Source: Basidiobolus meristosporus CBS 931.73 (lineage: Eukaryota > Basidiobolomycota > Basidiobolomycetes > Basidiobolales > Basidiobolaceae). From it: a stretch of 21,322 nt of DNA. A model generated the notes under the pieces. The model was not told the origin of the DNA. It did not search any database and was given only the letters and a program-made list of their open reading frames with translations. The stretch spans positions 1 through 21,322 of the forward strand of contig MCFE01000991.1 in assembly GCA_002104905.1 (NCBI GenBank), given 5' to 3'. The position numbers and the translations under genes were made by a program. Positions 8,906-16,871 of the stretch are shown piece after piece. Positions within the stretch are counted from its first letter, which is position 1; every line of letters begins with the position of its first letter.

Positions 8906-9473
8906 CTAAGGATTGTAGTCTTGGCTTTGTAAATAAAATAGATTTGTATTTTCACTCAACTAGGCTTATTTATCATTATTATGTGCATTTGATTCAAAAG
9001 TCAACCAGGTATTGGGTGTTGGGTATAGTAATGACAAAGCTTTTGAGTATCGGTTTGTGTGGCACGAGCTGCGTACCCTCCTGAAGCGCAGATACCGAGT
9101 ACCCCACTTCTCGAGGGGTCAACTTCACCCAAGGTGGTGAGATAAGATACAGGTGTGAGATAGGATACAGGTGTGAGATAGGATACGACACTCTTTCACA
9201 ATTGACATTGTCCAACAAGGCATCGGATGATTGTAGCTTGGAAATATTGAGCCCATGTAGCCCCAAGTAAAACATACGATGCAATACAATATAACAACCA
9301 TAGTAGGAGCCTAATTGGTTATTTGCATCTCCAGCCAACAACAATAGCATTAGTTGATAATCGCAATTTATTTGCCTACAAATGAGCTCATGCAAGGATT
9401 CAAAGCTTACGATACTAGTTATCTTTCATCAATCAAACTAGAGGATAAGAGCGTTTATTCAACTGTCATGTGG
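8906..9473. other. Non-coding interval with an 18-bp tandem repeat
   Basis: Three 18-bp units at 9133-9150, 9151-9168 and 9169-9186; the last two are identical (AGGTGTGAGATAGGATAC). A 133-codon minus-strand frame at 8994-9395 spans this array and translates it as a repeated (P)ISHLY; it has no other support and is not called. Confidence 0.5.
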
Positions 9474-9485
9474 TATAAGTATAGG
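9474..9485 (+). promoter_or_regulatory. TATA-like element before the small gene at 9591
   Basis: TATAAGTATAGG. If it is the TATA box, transcription would begin near 9505, and the intron at 9520-9582 would lie in the 5' untranslated region. Confidence 0.45.
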
Positions 9486-9519
9486 CTCCGTCATGAGCGG
9501 CAGAGCAGAGTGCGTCAAG

Positions 9520-9582
9520 GTAAGTCAGTCTATCCAACATTCAAGTTCATCGGGCTAAATTGGTCTATTTTGTAACACGTAG
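9520..9582 (+). other. Probable 63-bp intron in the 5' leader
   Basis: Donor CAAG|GTAAGT, acceptor ACACGTAG, and a CTAAA branch-like site at about 9556. Removing it leaves the ATG at 9591 eight bases after the splice. It also leaves the frame open upstream (…RVRQDLT-M…), so a longer N-terminus starting at the ATG near 9469 is possible. Confidence 0.55.
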
Positions 9583-9590
9583 ATCTTACA

Positions 9591-9824
9591 ATGGCAAACT
9601 ACCCTTTCAGCCGAGAATTCACTGATGAGGCCTTGGACAATAATGGACACAAGAGCTACTCCGGAAATGGAATGACCTTCTGCGTTGCAAGAGACACAGG
9701 GACAACTCCAGAATACCACTACCCCTGGGGAAAGCTCGAAGAAAAGTTTAGAAATCGGCAGAACTTTAAGGGATACATCATGTCAAGTGGAACTCAGTGG
9801 AGCTTTACTATCTGGAGAGACTAA
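9591..9824 (+). CDS. Small protein of unknown family (77 aa)
   Basis: 77 residues, no signal peptide, one cysteine (TFC), rich in aromatics (YPW, QWSFTIW). No family recognised. Support for a real gene: codon use and G+C look more coding than the flanks, a strong GT-AG intron sits just before the ATG, a TATA-like box lies at 9474, and AATAAA follows the stop by 37 bases (9861-9866). It resembles the protein at 10715-10894: both have NNG about a quarter to a third of the way in, then G-x-T-(F/H)-C, TG, a leucine-containing helix-like stretch, KG, and a C-terminal T-Q-x-W or Q-T-W ending. The two are on the same strand 1.1 kb apart, which fits an old tandem duplication. The N-terminus is uncertain because the upstream exon is in frame. 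Confidence 0.6.
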   Translation: MANYPFSREFTDEALDNNGHKSYSGNGMTFCVARDTGTTPEYHYPWGKLEEKFRNRQNFKGYIMSSGTQWSFTIWRD

Positions 9825-9860
9825 GAGACACATTACGCTCAGTTCAGATATGTGAACGTG

Positions 9861-9866
9861 AATAAA
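9861..9866 (+). terminator. Polyadenylation signal AATAAA
   Basis: AATAAAC 37 bases after the stop of the small gene ending at 9824. The same hexamer plus C follows the gene ending at 10894. Confidence 0.5.
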
Positions 9867-10149
9867 CAGTTTCTATATTGAAAGATGTCGGCTGTCCAAA
9901 GTAGGTTTATTGAGTATCTATGGAAGTGACCAGTATACGGTTTGGTGAACACTTGGGTTAAAAAAATAGCGTATTTTTAGCATATTTCAGCATATTATGT
10001 CTGATTCCTTGCCACTGCAGTTGAAAGGTAAAACATGCATGACCGACAGTGCAGTCACCGTCACTGATTTCAATGGATAAGCAGTGGATCACTCTACCGG
10101 TTACAACCATGGGAGAATTGCTTATTGGTACTGCATGCGCACAGACCTA

Positions 10150-10467
10150 ATCAGCACTATCAACGTCATAGTACTCAAGAGTAATGACCAACAACAGGCA
10201 AATATATGCGTAGGTACTGTGTTTACCCAACATCTTGGGGTTTGGGCGATAAGCATCATTGATATTCATAGCAGCGCAAAGCCCAAAGAACTCGACGTAA
10301 CCTTTCATAAAAATATCAGTGTCATTGTTGCAAGAGATAACAAGTGTGGATATAAGATAATATATACTGATTGTCGTGGGTGTCTTTGGCTTCACCACAG
10401 TTGGCCATCCAGTCTTTGCATCTGGTTCATGCCATGCTTGACCAATCCACTCAATGTAAACAACTAT
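10150..10467 (-). other. Possible coding relic or exon, unknown
   Basis: The minus strand is open for 106 codons between TGA 10468-10470 and TAG 10147-10149 with no ATG near its 5' end. Its translation starts with a protein-like segment IEWIGQAWHEPDAKTGWP at about 10449-10396 and becomes hydrophobic near the end (AYICLLLVI). It follows a possible acceptor ATAG. An equally long frame lies on the opposite strand. Could be an exon, a gene relic or chance. Confidence 0.2.
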
Positions 10468-10477
10468 TCATCTGGAA

Positions 10478-10508
10478 GGTGCGTGGATGGTGCGTGGATG
10501 GTGCGTTA
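10478..10508. repeat. 11-bp tandem repeat
   Basis: Two perfect units of GGTGCGTGGAT and a third partial one (GGTGCGTTA). Confidence 0.8.
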
Positions 10509-10714
10509 CCAGTGTACAGTCAATCTGGATTGCTTGCTATAGATTGTTGCGGGCTGTATGGAAGAAGTGAGGCGTCAAAATGCCGTAGTATTGAGTCACT
10601 GTCTGGGCGGGATAGATTTAAGGCAGCAGTTGTGGACTTGTCGGTCTTAAGACTTATTACACTGCACTTCCTCAACCATGGTATCCAATTAAGAAGCTTG
10701 TATGTATTCTGCTG

Positions 10715-10894
10715 ATGTCAGAAAAAATTGCCAGAGCCAAGAGAGCTAACAATGGAGACTACGCCTTGGTCACAGTCAAAGGGACTCACTGTACTTGGAA
10801 AGGACTCGCAACTGGCGAGCTGTCCTTCAAGCAGCTCCTCGAAGGGAGAAAGGGGACCGCCTACGTGGATAGCCAGACATGGGTAATCTTGTAG
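10715..10894 (+). CDS. Small protein of unknown family (59 aa)
   Basis: Short frame from ATG 10715 to TAG 10892-10894. The protein is basic (SEKIARAKRANNG at the N-terminus), has one cysteine in GTHC, and ends QTWVIL. No family recognised and no signal peptide. Evidence for a gene: coding-like codon use, unusually high G+C for the region, AATAAA at 10974-10979, and resemblance to the 77-residue protein at 9591-9824 in the order NNG ... G-T-(F/H)-C ... TG ... KG ... (T)Q-x-W. An upstream exon cannot be excluded because no TATA box is seen close to the ATG. Confidence 0.5.
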   Translation: MSEKIARAKRANNGDYALVTVKGTHCTWKGLATGELSFKQLLEGRKGTAYVDSQTWVIL

Positions 10895-10973
10895 GGTCTG
10901 GCTGGTGTCTACGTTTCCGGGGGACTCTTAGAGATGTTGCTGTTAAGGATATTTAGCTGAAGCATTGTGAAGT

Positions 10974-10979
10974 AATAAA
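10974..10979 (+). terminator. Polyadenylation signal AATAAA
   Basis: AATAAAC 80 bases after the stop at 10894. Confidence 0.45.
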
Positions 10980-11101
10980 CATTCCTTTGACCCAGCTGTG
11001 TTATGCTCATTGCACTGTGAGCATCTAACATATGTGTGAATTGCTACTTTGATTGTCTAAGTGTAGCGTGAAAGCAGAGTTTTGCCCGGCCATGCTTTTG
11101 A

Positions 11102-11508
11102 TCAGATATATGTGTACAACTGCCATGTATAGGCATCCGTTCCAGCAATCAGTATCGTGTCACACGCTCCGCACTTCTGAAGACAATCATTTTCTGTTGC
11201 GGTCAATATGATATGGCACCCCTGAGGTCTTTCAGGTACCTGGAGAGGTCTTCGCTTTTGCCTTTGTAGATGATATAGGCCGTATAAGCATTGGTTTCCG
11301 GTAACCTTGATTCCTTGGCTTTAGAAAAGGCATTGTTTAACTTCTGTTACTAAACAATTTGGATCTCAGCATATATCCCAAATAACCTTGAGACCGTTAT
11401 GCACCTATCAGCGGAACACCACTTTGAGTCTGTAGCATCTATGTAAGTGTTAAAGAAATCAACGTGTCTCCGCTGGTCTAAGGAGAAAAAATAGAGTATC
11501 TTGAACTC
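11102..11508 (-). pseudogene. Decayed gene of unknown function, copy 2
   Basis: No family recognised. The minus-strand frame from 11508 reads protein-like for about 100 codons: LDQRRHVDFFNTYID, DSKWCSADRCITVSRLFG, IYAEIQIV, then in-frame TAG TAA at about 11346-11351, then LNNAFSKAKESRLPETNAY and KGKSEDLSRYLKDLRGA, ending at TGA 11203-11205. A one-base shift near 11210 lets the reading continue as TATENDCLQKCGACD...TDAYTWQLY to TGA 11102-11104. Matching pieces occur at 1-232. The protein was therefore real in an ancestor and both local copies are broken, each differently. Codons and conserved Trp, Cys and Phe positions suggest a soluble protein; function cannot be given. Confidence 0.55.
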
Positions 11509-12262
11509 TTATTTCGAGTACTCCTATAAAATAAAGCATCTTGCAGCCATACAAGTATTTTGCTAGATGCTGAGCTCCGCAACCTTAGCTATTGTACCTA
11601 GAAAGAGCATGGCAAATTTGGTGAGTTGCCTACTGGTCCACACTTCAGGTGCAATATAGAGTGAAGCTTACAATATGTTTACCCACATTGACTTAAGCTA
11701 GAAATACAAAGTGCCAGCAATTGACTATATAGATAAAGTTGGAAATAATAAGCATTTGCTTTGCTCTTATATCACTCAAATACCTTATTACTCAACTTGG
11801 CTAAGTGTCTATTAGCAGTTTATGTATTTGGGAGTTTGCCTGCAGGTTAAGTGGCCTTAAAAAAAGGTCAAAAAATGGATTTTCTCCAACACAATGGGTG
11901 AGACACAGAGGCTACTTGGCATGTAAATGTAGAGCTATGTTACACATTCTGTGGCCAAGTAAAGGTCTGCTGTGCCCCTCTGGCACATGATGGCACTATT
12001 CGGCACTCATGGCTCAATGTGGCACTATTCAACGGAACAGGTCTATGATATGGATCTTTTGGTTTGGCTAAACTTACAATTTTCAATATCTCAGGTTCTA
12101 TTGTTTTTACAGACAAGGATAAATTCTTTCTCGGGGGTGAATAGGCTGAATAACCTTTCCACAAGATTTGGTAATATGCTATCGTGAAATTCACACTTAC
12201 TAGGTGTGTGACAAGTATTACTGTTGTCCAAGGTTGATGATTCTGTAAACAGAATAGGAGAT
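11310..12262 (+). repeat. Dispersed direct repeat, copy 2
   Basis: Longer counterpart of 1-480. Matching blocks are 11318-11540 against about 14-240, 11810-11850 against about 290-325, and 12130-12262 against about 331-465. The sequences 11545-11800 and 11855-12125 are present only here. The second of these contains a short series of TGGCACTATTC/GGCACT-type repeats at about 11983-12030. Overlaps the decayed gene at its left end. Confidence 0.75.
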
Positions 12263-12846
12263 TTTAAAGCGCTTCAGTTAAACCTTTTTCGAATAACTGT
12301 CACACAGATACAACACGCTTTACGATACAGTTGAAAGAAAAAGATGCGATATCGAAGAGAGTGTTATTGTAGAGTCAATGGCAACTACTTCAACGAGTAT
12401 TCTGGGTGTAATTTCCCGCTTAAAAGCTTGTCCAAGGTGTTTTTAGTCGCTGTACTTCTTGATAGACGTGCGGTGCTTGTGTGCAGAACGTGATTTTCTC
12501 TTGGACAGTTGTTCTTCAGATACCGGGAACGAAAACAGATATGTTTAATAAACGATATCCGAAACAATTGGAATGTTTGTACTTCACAACGCCTACACTG
12601 AATAATGAGCCTGCTACACGGGATACTCTACTATTTTGGGTTTATTTCCCAATTTGTCCAAGTTGCGAACCCGATTGAAAACCCAGTTTATACTCCGAAT
12701 ACGTGGTAAATGATGATCAGCAACTCAACCGCAGATTTTGATAAACTATTAAAATTCCAGATAGTCGGCCAATCAATAACAGGCAGCAAAATGTCGATGG
12801 ATCCTACCATACAAACTCCATCACAATCAAATAAACATACATTTAC
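12263..12846. other. Non-coding interval
   Basis: Two overlapping frames of about 60 codons on opposite strands (12385-12567, 12481-12678) have no supporting signals. Nothing else seen. Confidence 0.4.
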
Positions 12847-13137
12847 CTTGATTCCTTGATAAATCTGGCGAAGTCTTGCACATCAGGGTCACCAAGGATC
12901 AATCTCTAAGTGGGTGTCGCTGAATATGAGGGTTCCAACATTTGTGAAGTGTCAGGAGTAACCTTGTTCTGAGGTGAAGAACTCTGAGAGCCCAAATGCT
13001 TTAAGGGCAGCATATCTGTATGGTGAGGCAGGTAGATCTAGAGCCATAGAGTAGAGGCAATACACTGCGAACTTGGCCAACCTGGTATAGTCACTTTTAG
13101 ACTGAGGGTCAAGTTTGTAGTATCCGTATTAAGCCAA
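12847..13137 (-). mobile_element. Relic of a non-LTR retrotransposon (RT C-terminal part)
   Basis: The minus-strand translation matches the C-terminal third of the reverse transcriptase at 19522-21086, in the same order. LAKFAVYCLYSMALDLPASP and YRYAALKAFG correspond to LDKFAVWCITSLVTHLPECP and YRHAILGAFG; after a frame break, ILGDPDVQDFARFI corresponds to ILGEPEVKKFAEFI. Identity is moderate, so this is an older or different subfamily, broken by stops and frameshifts. No 3' end or catalytic motifs remain. It has the same orientation as the two terminal copies, 3' end toward the centromere, which fits past insertion at a chromosome end that is now internal. Confidence 0.75.
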
Positions 13138-13196
13138 CTTTTGTATTTAAAGAAATAAGGAAAGTATCAAGGAAGTTATGAGTTATTGGCAAATCA

Positions 13197-13272
13197 TTAG
13201 TGATTGATTTACAATGCACCGAGATCATTTTTGGTTAGTGATTGATTTACAATACACTGAGATCATTTTTGG
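13197..13272. repeat. 38-bp tandem duplication
   Basis: Units 13197-13234 and 13235-13272 differ at two or three bases (TTAGTGATTGATTTACAAT start, GATCATTTTTGG end). After it, a + strand frame (IFGYLREIQDVEKPKVDAYL, then NGVRHLNRELLLI) is open for about 45 codons to 13364; it may be a gene fragment but has no other support. Confidence 0.85.
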
Positions 13273-13489
13273 TTACCTAAGAGAAATCCAAGACGTAGAG
13301 AAACCAAAAGTGGATGCTTACCTAAATGGGGTCAGACACCTGAATAGGGAGCTGCTGTTGATATAATGCCTATCTGGAGATGACCACCCTGGAGGACACC
13401 CTAACATTGCGACGATAATACATTCTAAAAATCAACGGTAATCCATTCTAGATATACCAAATTGCCTCAAATTATTAAGCGGTCCTTCA

Positions 13490-13496
13490 TATAAAT
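13490..13496 (+). promoter_or_regulatory. TATA-like box before the reductase gene
   Basis: TATAAAT, 48-54 bases before the ATG at 13544. The spacing is the same as that of the TATA boxes before the local eukaryotic genes (33-66 bases). Confidence 0.5.
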
Positions 13497-13543
13497 TGTC
13501 CCTGTCAACATCATATACATCAGGACGATTGAAAGAAGCAGAT

Positions 13544-15502
13544 ATGAGACACGTAATTATTGGAGGTGTAGCCGGTGGAGCCACAGCAGCCGCCCGGTTG
13601 AGAAGAGCAGATGAGTTGGCCAAGATCATTCTATTGGAGAAGGGGCCCCATATCTCTTACGCCAACTGTGGTTTGCCGTATTATATAGGCGGTGTCATTG
13701 TCGATCGTGCTAAGCTGCTGTTGCAGACCTCGCAATCGTTCGGCAAGCGTTTCCGTATTGACGTGCGGATACAGAGTGAGGTAACCGGCATTCATCCAGC
13801 GAATAAAACCCTGACAATCCGTAAGGCAAGCGGGGAAGAATACACAGAGAGCTATGACAAGCTTTTGTTGTCTCCCGGTGCCAATCCCGTCAAGCCACCT
13901 TTGGATGGTATCAACTCGGAAGGTATCTTTACACTACGCAATGTGGAAGATACGGACCATATCAAGGCCTATATCGCTGAGAAGCAGGTGAAGCGCGCCG
14001 TCGTTGTAGGAGCAGGATTTATCGGACTCGAGATGGCAGAGAGCTTACATCGTGCCGGTGTGGCCATTTCCGTAGTAGAGATGGGCAATCAAGTTATGGC
14101 ACCTATTGACTTTTCTATGGCTGCACATATTCATCAACACTTGACACAAAAAGGGGTATCTCTCTACCTTGAAGAAAGTGTGACGCACTTTCATCGCACA
14201 GAGAGCGGCCTGATCGTTTTCCTAAAGAGCGGGAATGCTATTCCGGCCGATATGGTGTTATTATCTATTGGCGTGCGTCCATCAACAGAATTGGCGCAGC
14301 AAGCAGGCTTGAGGTTAGGAGAGACGGGTGGCATCTGGGTGGATGAGCACTTGGAAACATCCCAAAAGGATATCTATGCAGTGGGTGATGCCATTGAATA
14401 TCCCCATCCGTTGACCAAGAAGCCGTGGCTCAATTACCTTGCCAATCCTGCCAATCGCCAAGGTCGAATTGTGGCTGATAACATGGTATTTGGTAATACT
14501 GTCTCTTATGAGGGAGCAATCGGCACTTCAATTGCCAAGGTATTTGACATGACCGTGGCATCTACGGGACTTGCAGCCAAGCGTCTGAAGCAACTGGGTA
14601 TGGAATACCAGAGCTCAGTAACTCACTCCTCCTCCCATGCTGGGTACTATCCGGGTGCTTTGCCCCTGACGTTAAAGTTGATTTACCACCCAACTACCGG
14701 TAAGCTTTATGGTGCACAATGTGTGGGTTACGAAGGTGTGGATAAGCGTATTGATCAGATAGCCGGACTCATTAAGCATGGCGGGACTGTATACAACCTG
14801 AAAGAAACAGAGCACTCCTATGCCCCTCCGTACTCATCTGCTAAAGATCCTATAGCTATCGGCGGTTATGTCGCTTGCAATATCATTGGTGGAGCCATGC
14901 CAGCTATTTCCTGGCGCGAACTTGTTGAAGAACAAGAGAAAGTGATGATAATTGATGTCCGCACTGTGGAGGAATATTCTTTCAGTTCCATTCCAGGTGC
15001 GATTAATATTCCCTTGGACGATTTACGAGAACATCTTGCCGAGATCCCGACAAATAAGCCGGTTGTCCTATACTGTATCATAGGACTGCGCGGATATCTT
15101 GCTCAGCGCATATTGATGGGGCGCGGATATCAGAATGTACGTAATTTGATCGGGGGTTATAAGACTTATTCCGCCAGCATTGCTCCGGTTCCCAAGCCAT
15201 TCCCTGTGCCTTCTTCCCAGTCAGCTGCTGCTTCAACAGAAACTCCTTCAATTGCCTTGAAGGTAAATCTTTGTGCTTTACAATGCCCTGGGCCTATCTT
15301 GCAGGTGAAGCAAGCGATGGATAAGATTGCTGTTGGTGAACGTGTGGAAATCATTGCTACTGACGCAGTTTTAGCTCGTGACGCTGCTGCATGGTGCGAT
15401 GCTACAGGAAACCAACTGATCGAGAAGCATGAAGAAAAAGGACGCTACACAATTATTCTTGAAAAGGTCGCACCTACTGTTATATCCAATTCAACGCTGT
15501 AA
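13544..15502 (+). CDS. CoA-disulfide/persulfide reductase-rhodanese-TusA fusion, bacterial type
   Basis: 652-residue, intronless flavoenzyme. Domains in order. (1) Pyridine nucleotide-disulfide oxidoreductase, about 1-445: N-terminal FAD site IIGGVAGGATAAARLRR; redox Cys42 in NCGLPYY, the single-cysteine signature of CoA-disulfide reductases; NAD(P)H site VVVGAGFIGLEMAE at 153-166; second FAD motif DIYAVGDA at 276-283. (2) Rhodanese, about 455-545: DVRTVEEY and active-site loop C511-IIGLRGY. (3) TusA-like sulfur carrier, about 570-640: C581-PGPI. In bacteria such fusions reduce CoA disulfides or persulfides and pass sulfane sulfur along; that chemistry is family knowledge, not shown here. Many bacterial relatives also carry a C-terminal DsrE-like domain, absent here. 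ATG 13544 is chosen because the 16 codons before it start with TTG and the FAD motif begins right after it. TATA-like box upstream; AATAAA overlaps the stop. All key cysteines are intact. Likely horizontally acquired, possibly from a Bacteroidetes-like donor (inference from general resemblance). Confidence 0.92.
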   Translation: MRHVIIGGVAGGATAAARLRRADELAKIILLEKGPHISYANCGLPYYIGGVIVDRAKLLLQTSQSFGKRFRIDVRIQSEVTGIHPANKTLTIRKASGEEYTESYDKLLLSPGANPVKPPLDGINSEGIFTLRNVEDTDHIKAYIAEKQVKRAVVVGAGFIGLEMAESLHRAGVAISVVEMGNQVMAPIDFSMAAHIHQHLTQKGVSLYLEESVTHFHRTESGLIVFLKSGNAIPADMVLLSIGVRPSTELAQQAGLRLGETGGIWVDEHLETSQKDIYAVGDAIEYPHPLTKKPWLNYLANPANRQGRIVADNMVFGNTVSYEGAIGTSIAKVFDMTVASTGLAAKRLKQLGMEYQSSVTHSSSHAGYYPGALPLTLKLIYHPTTGKLYGAQCVGYEGVDKRIDQIAGLIKHGGTVYNLKETEHSYAPPYSSAKDPIAIGGYVACNIIGGAMPAISWRELVEEQEKVMIIDVRTVEEYSFSSIPGAINIPLDDLREHLAEIPTNKPVVLYCIIGLRGYLAQRILMGRGYQNVRNLIGGYKTYSASIAPVPKPFPVPSSQSAAASTETPSIALKVNLCALQCPGPILQVKQAMDKIAVGERVEIIATDAVLARDAAAWCDATGNQLIEKHEEKGRYTIILEKVAPTVISNSTL

Positions 15503-15507
15503 ATAAA
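15502..15507 (+). terminator. Polyadenylation signal AATAAA of the reductase gene
   Basis: AATAAA begins at the last base of the TAA stop (15500-15502). The hexamer is in the same place relative to the stop as in the local eukaryotic genes. Confidence 0.5.
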
Positions 15508-15555
15508 CCATTCACTAGAACCTTATTTTTGCTCCCGCTTGCAACATGGAGCTAT

Positions 15556-15660
15556 TTATTACGTGAAAAACCTTGTAAATCTAAGGATATATGCTAGTTC
15601 AATCGAACTGTTTACAACGTGAGTAATTTTGTAAATCTAAGGATATATGCTAGTTCAATC
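15556..15660. repeat. Tandem duplication, period 56 bp
   Basis: Units 15556-15604 and 15612-15660; the last 32 bases of each (TTGTAAATCTAAGGATATAT to CAATC) are identical. It lies between the reductase gene and the GST-like gene. Confidence 0.9.
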
Positions 15661-15709
15661 AAAAACTTCCTTTCCCACTATTTCTAAAATCAGAAGATAG
15701 CTTTACATA

Positions 15710-15715
15710 TTTATT
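15710..15715 (-). terminator. Polyadenylation signal AATAAA of the GST-like gene
   Basis: AATAAA on the gene strand, four bases after the TAA stop at 15720-15722. Confidence 0.55.
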
Positions 15716-15719
15716 GCTA

Positions 15720-16531
15720 TTATGCATCATCCACCAACTTGAAACTTTCTCTTGATGATACCTTTGTTAGATACTGTTGTAGGTTAGGTCTTCCTGAGAA
15801 CACTACATCGCCTTTGATTGACTTTAGATGGACCAGTAATGGGATGACGTGGACGTCAGCAGCTGTATACTTCACCCCCACAATATAAGGCCCACTTTCT
15901 AACTGGTCCTCTAGCTGATCCAGGAACAATTCTGCCTTTCGCCATTCAGCTCTGTGGAGATCATATAGAGGCTGTGCTTGTTCAGGATACTTGTAGGCAA
16001 CTAGGAAAGAATTCGTCTGCTGTAGCTTCTCACGATAAAATGGTGTATTTTGTCGCTGAATGAACTTGGTCAAGGCTTTTACACGACCCTCAAAAAATCC
16101 TTCTACAAAGGCCCTCTTACGCTCCAGTTCAACAAAATCGGATGGAGAAAACACCAAGAGAAACCCATCAATATTGTGTTAATCCAGTGAGTAATAGTTG
16201 CCATATCACTGGTGGTGTATAACTCAGTTCCAGGATAGTTGGAGTCAAGATACTCGGTAATGGTAGTGGAATCCTCCAAAATCTGATTAGTATCTGTATT
16301 TACTAAGGTAGGGACAGTGGCATATTTGTTGATCCTAGCATAAATGGTTACATATGTGCAGCAGGCGGCAGCTACATTACTATCTTACCGAAGGTATGAA
16401 GGCGAAAAGTTTTCTCCAGCTGCCAGATTGACCTCAATCACCTCAATGTCCGTAATATTCTTTTCAGCCAAAGTAAGACGAACTGATCTTGGCCACAGCG
16501 CTTGCTTGAAGGAGTAGAACTTGACTGGCAT
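15720..16531 (-). pseudogene. Glutathione S-transferase-like gene with one frame break
   Basis: Cytosolic GST or GST-like protein (conjugation of glutathione, or a related non-catalytic role). Exon 1, ATG 16531 to 16389: MPVKFYSFKQALWPRS... gives the first beta strand and helix of the thioredoxin-like domain. A 54-bp intron at 16388-16335 (GTAAGA...GCTAG) joins codon CG|G to give NFSPSYLRINKYATVPTL, containing the conserved cis-Pro motif (TVP), followed by LEDSTTITEYLD, the usual glutathione-binding E-(D/S)-S segment. The C-terminal all-helical domain follows (PSDFVELERKRAFV to the end), with the AADVHVIP-type helix. Between the domains, at about 16155-16175, the frame shifts by one base; loss of one G in the run near 16169 would explain it. 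The gene is therefore either a young pseudogene or intact with a base-call error. TATATAAG lies at 16564-16571. Length without the break would be about 250 residues, normal for the family. Confidence 0.75.
16335..16388 (-). other. 54-bp spliceosomal intron in the GST-like gene
   Basis: Donor GTAAGA, acceptor GCTAG; removing it restores a continuous GST thioredoxin domain across codon Arg (CG|G). This is the firmest evidence in the window for a eukaryotic host with short introns. Confidence 0.8.
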
Positions 16532-16563
16532 ATTTTGAATATCGAGTTTTGCTGAGCGTTGAT

Positions 16564-16571
16564 CTTATATA
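16564..16571 (-). promoter_or_regulatory. TATA box of the GST-like gene
   Basis: TATATAAG on the gene strand, 33-40 bases before the ATG at 16531. Confidence 0.6.
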
Positions 16572-16871
16572 GAAGAGTAGGTGATATTTCTGTTAGATGG
16601 ATGCCAACAGCTATTGATTGGTGTACAACGTTTGGCTTACGGATTTCAACGATCGGAATGTTCATTGGACTGGAAACTGTTTACCACTTTGGGATTATCT
16701 TTGGTCCGTGCTCAGCTATGCCGCTTTTCCTGTTTTTTAAACTCTATGACTAGTATCACCCTGCTAATTCAATCTTACTGCCAAATTAGATTCTGCAGGT
16801 ATTGTGCCTAATAAAGTAATTCTTACAGTGATTGGTAAGCAATTTAATGTGATCAGTGGCATTTAAGCCTG
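16572..16871. other. Non-coding interval
   Basis: Two overlapping + strand frames of 64 and 76 codons are not supported by any signal. Nothing else seen. Confidence 0.4.

Noticed and set aside
9133-9186. 18-bp tandem repeat as a CRISPR array
   Set aside because: Units are contiguous with no spacers, and the host is a eukaryote.
8994-9395. 133-codon minus-strand frame
   Set aside because: Its length depends on an 18-bp tandem repeat that keeps frame; no start context, splice site, AATAAA or paralogue supports it.
10084-10542. 152-codon + strand frame
   Set aside because: It crosses an 11-bp tandem repeat and overlaps a more protein-like minus-strand frame; composition looks random.
13496-13543. 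A 16-codon N-terminal extension of the reductase starting at TTG
   Set aside because: TTG is not a normal eukaryotic start, the TATA-like box overlaps it, and the family begins at the FAD motif just after the ATG 13544.
13544-15502. That the whole window is bacterial
   Set aside because: Telomere repeats, spliceosomal introns, TATA and AATAAA signals and a non-LTR retrotransposon show a eukaryotic chromosome.
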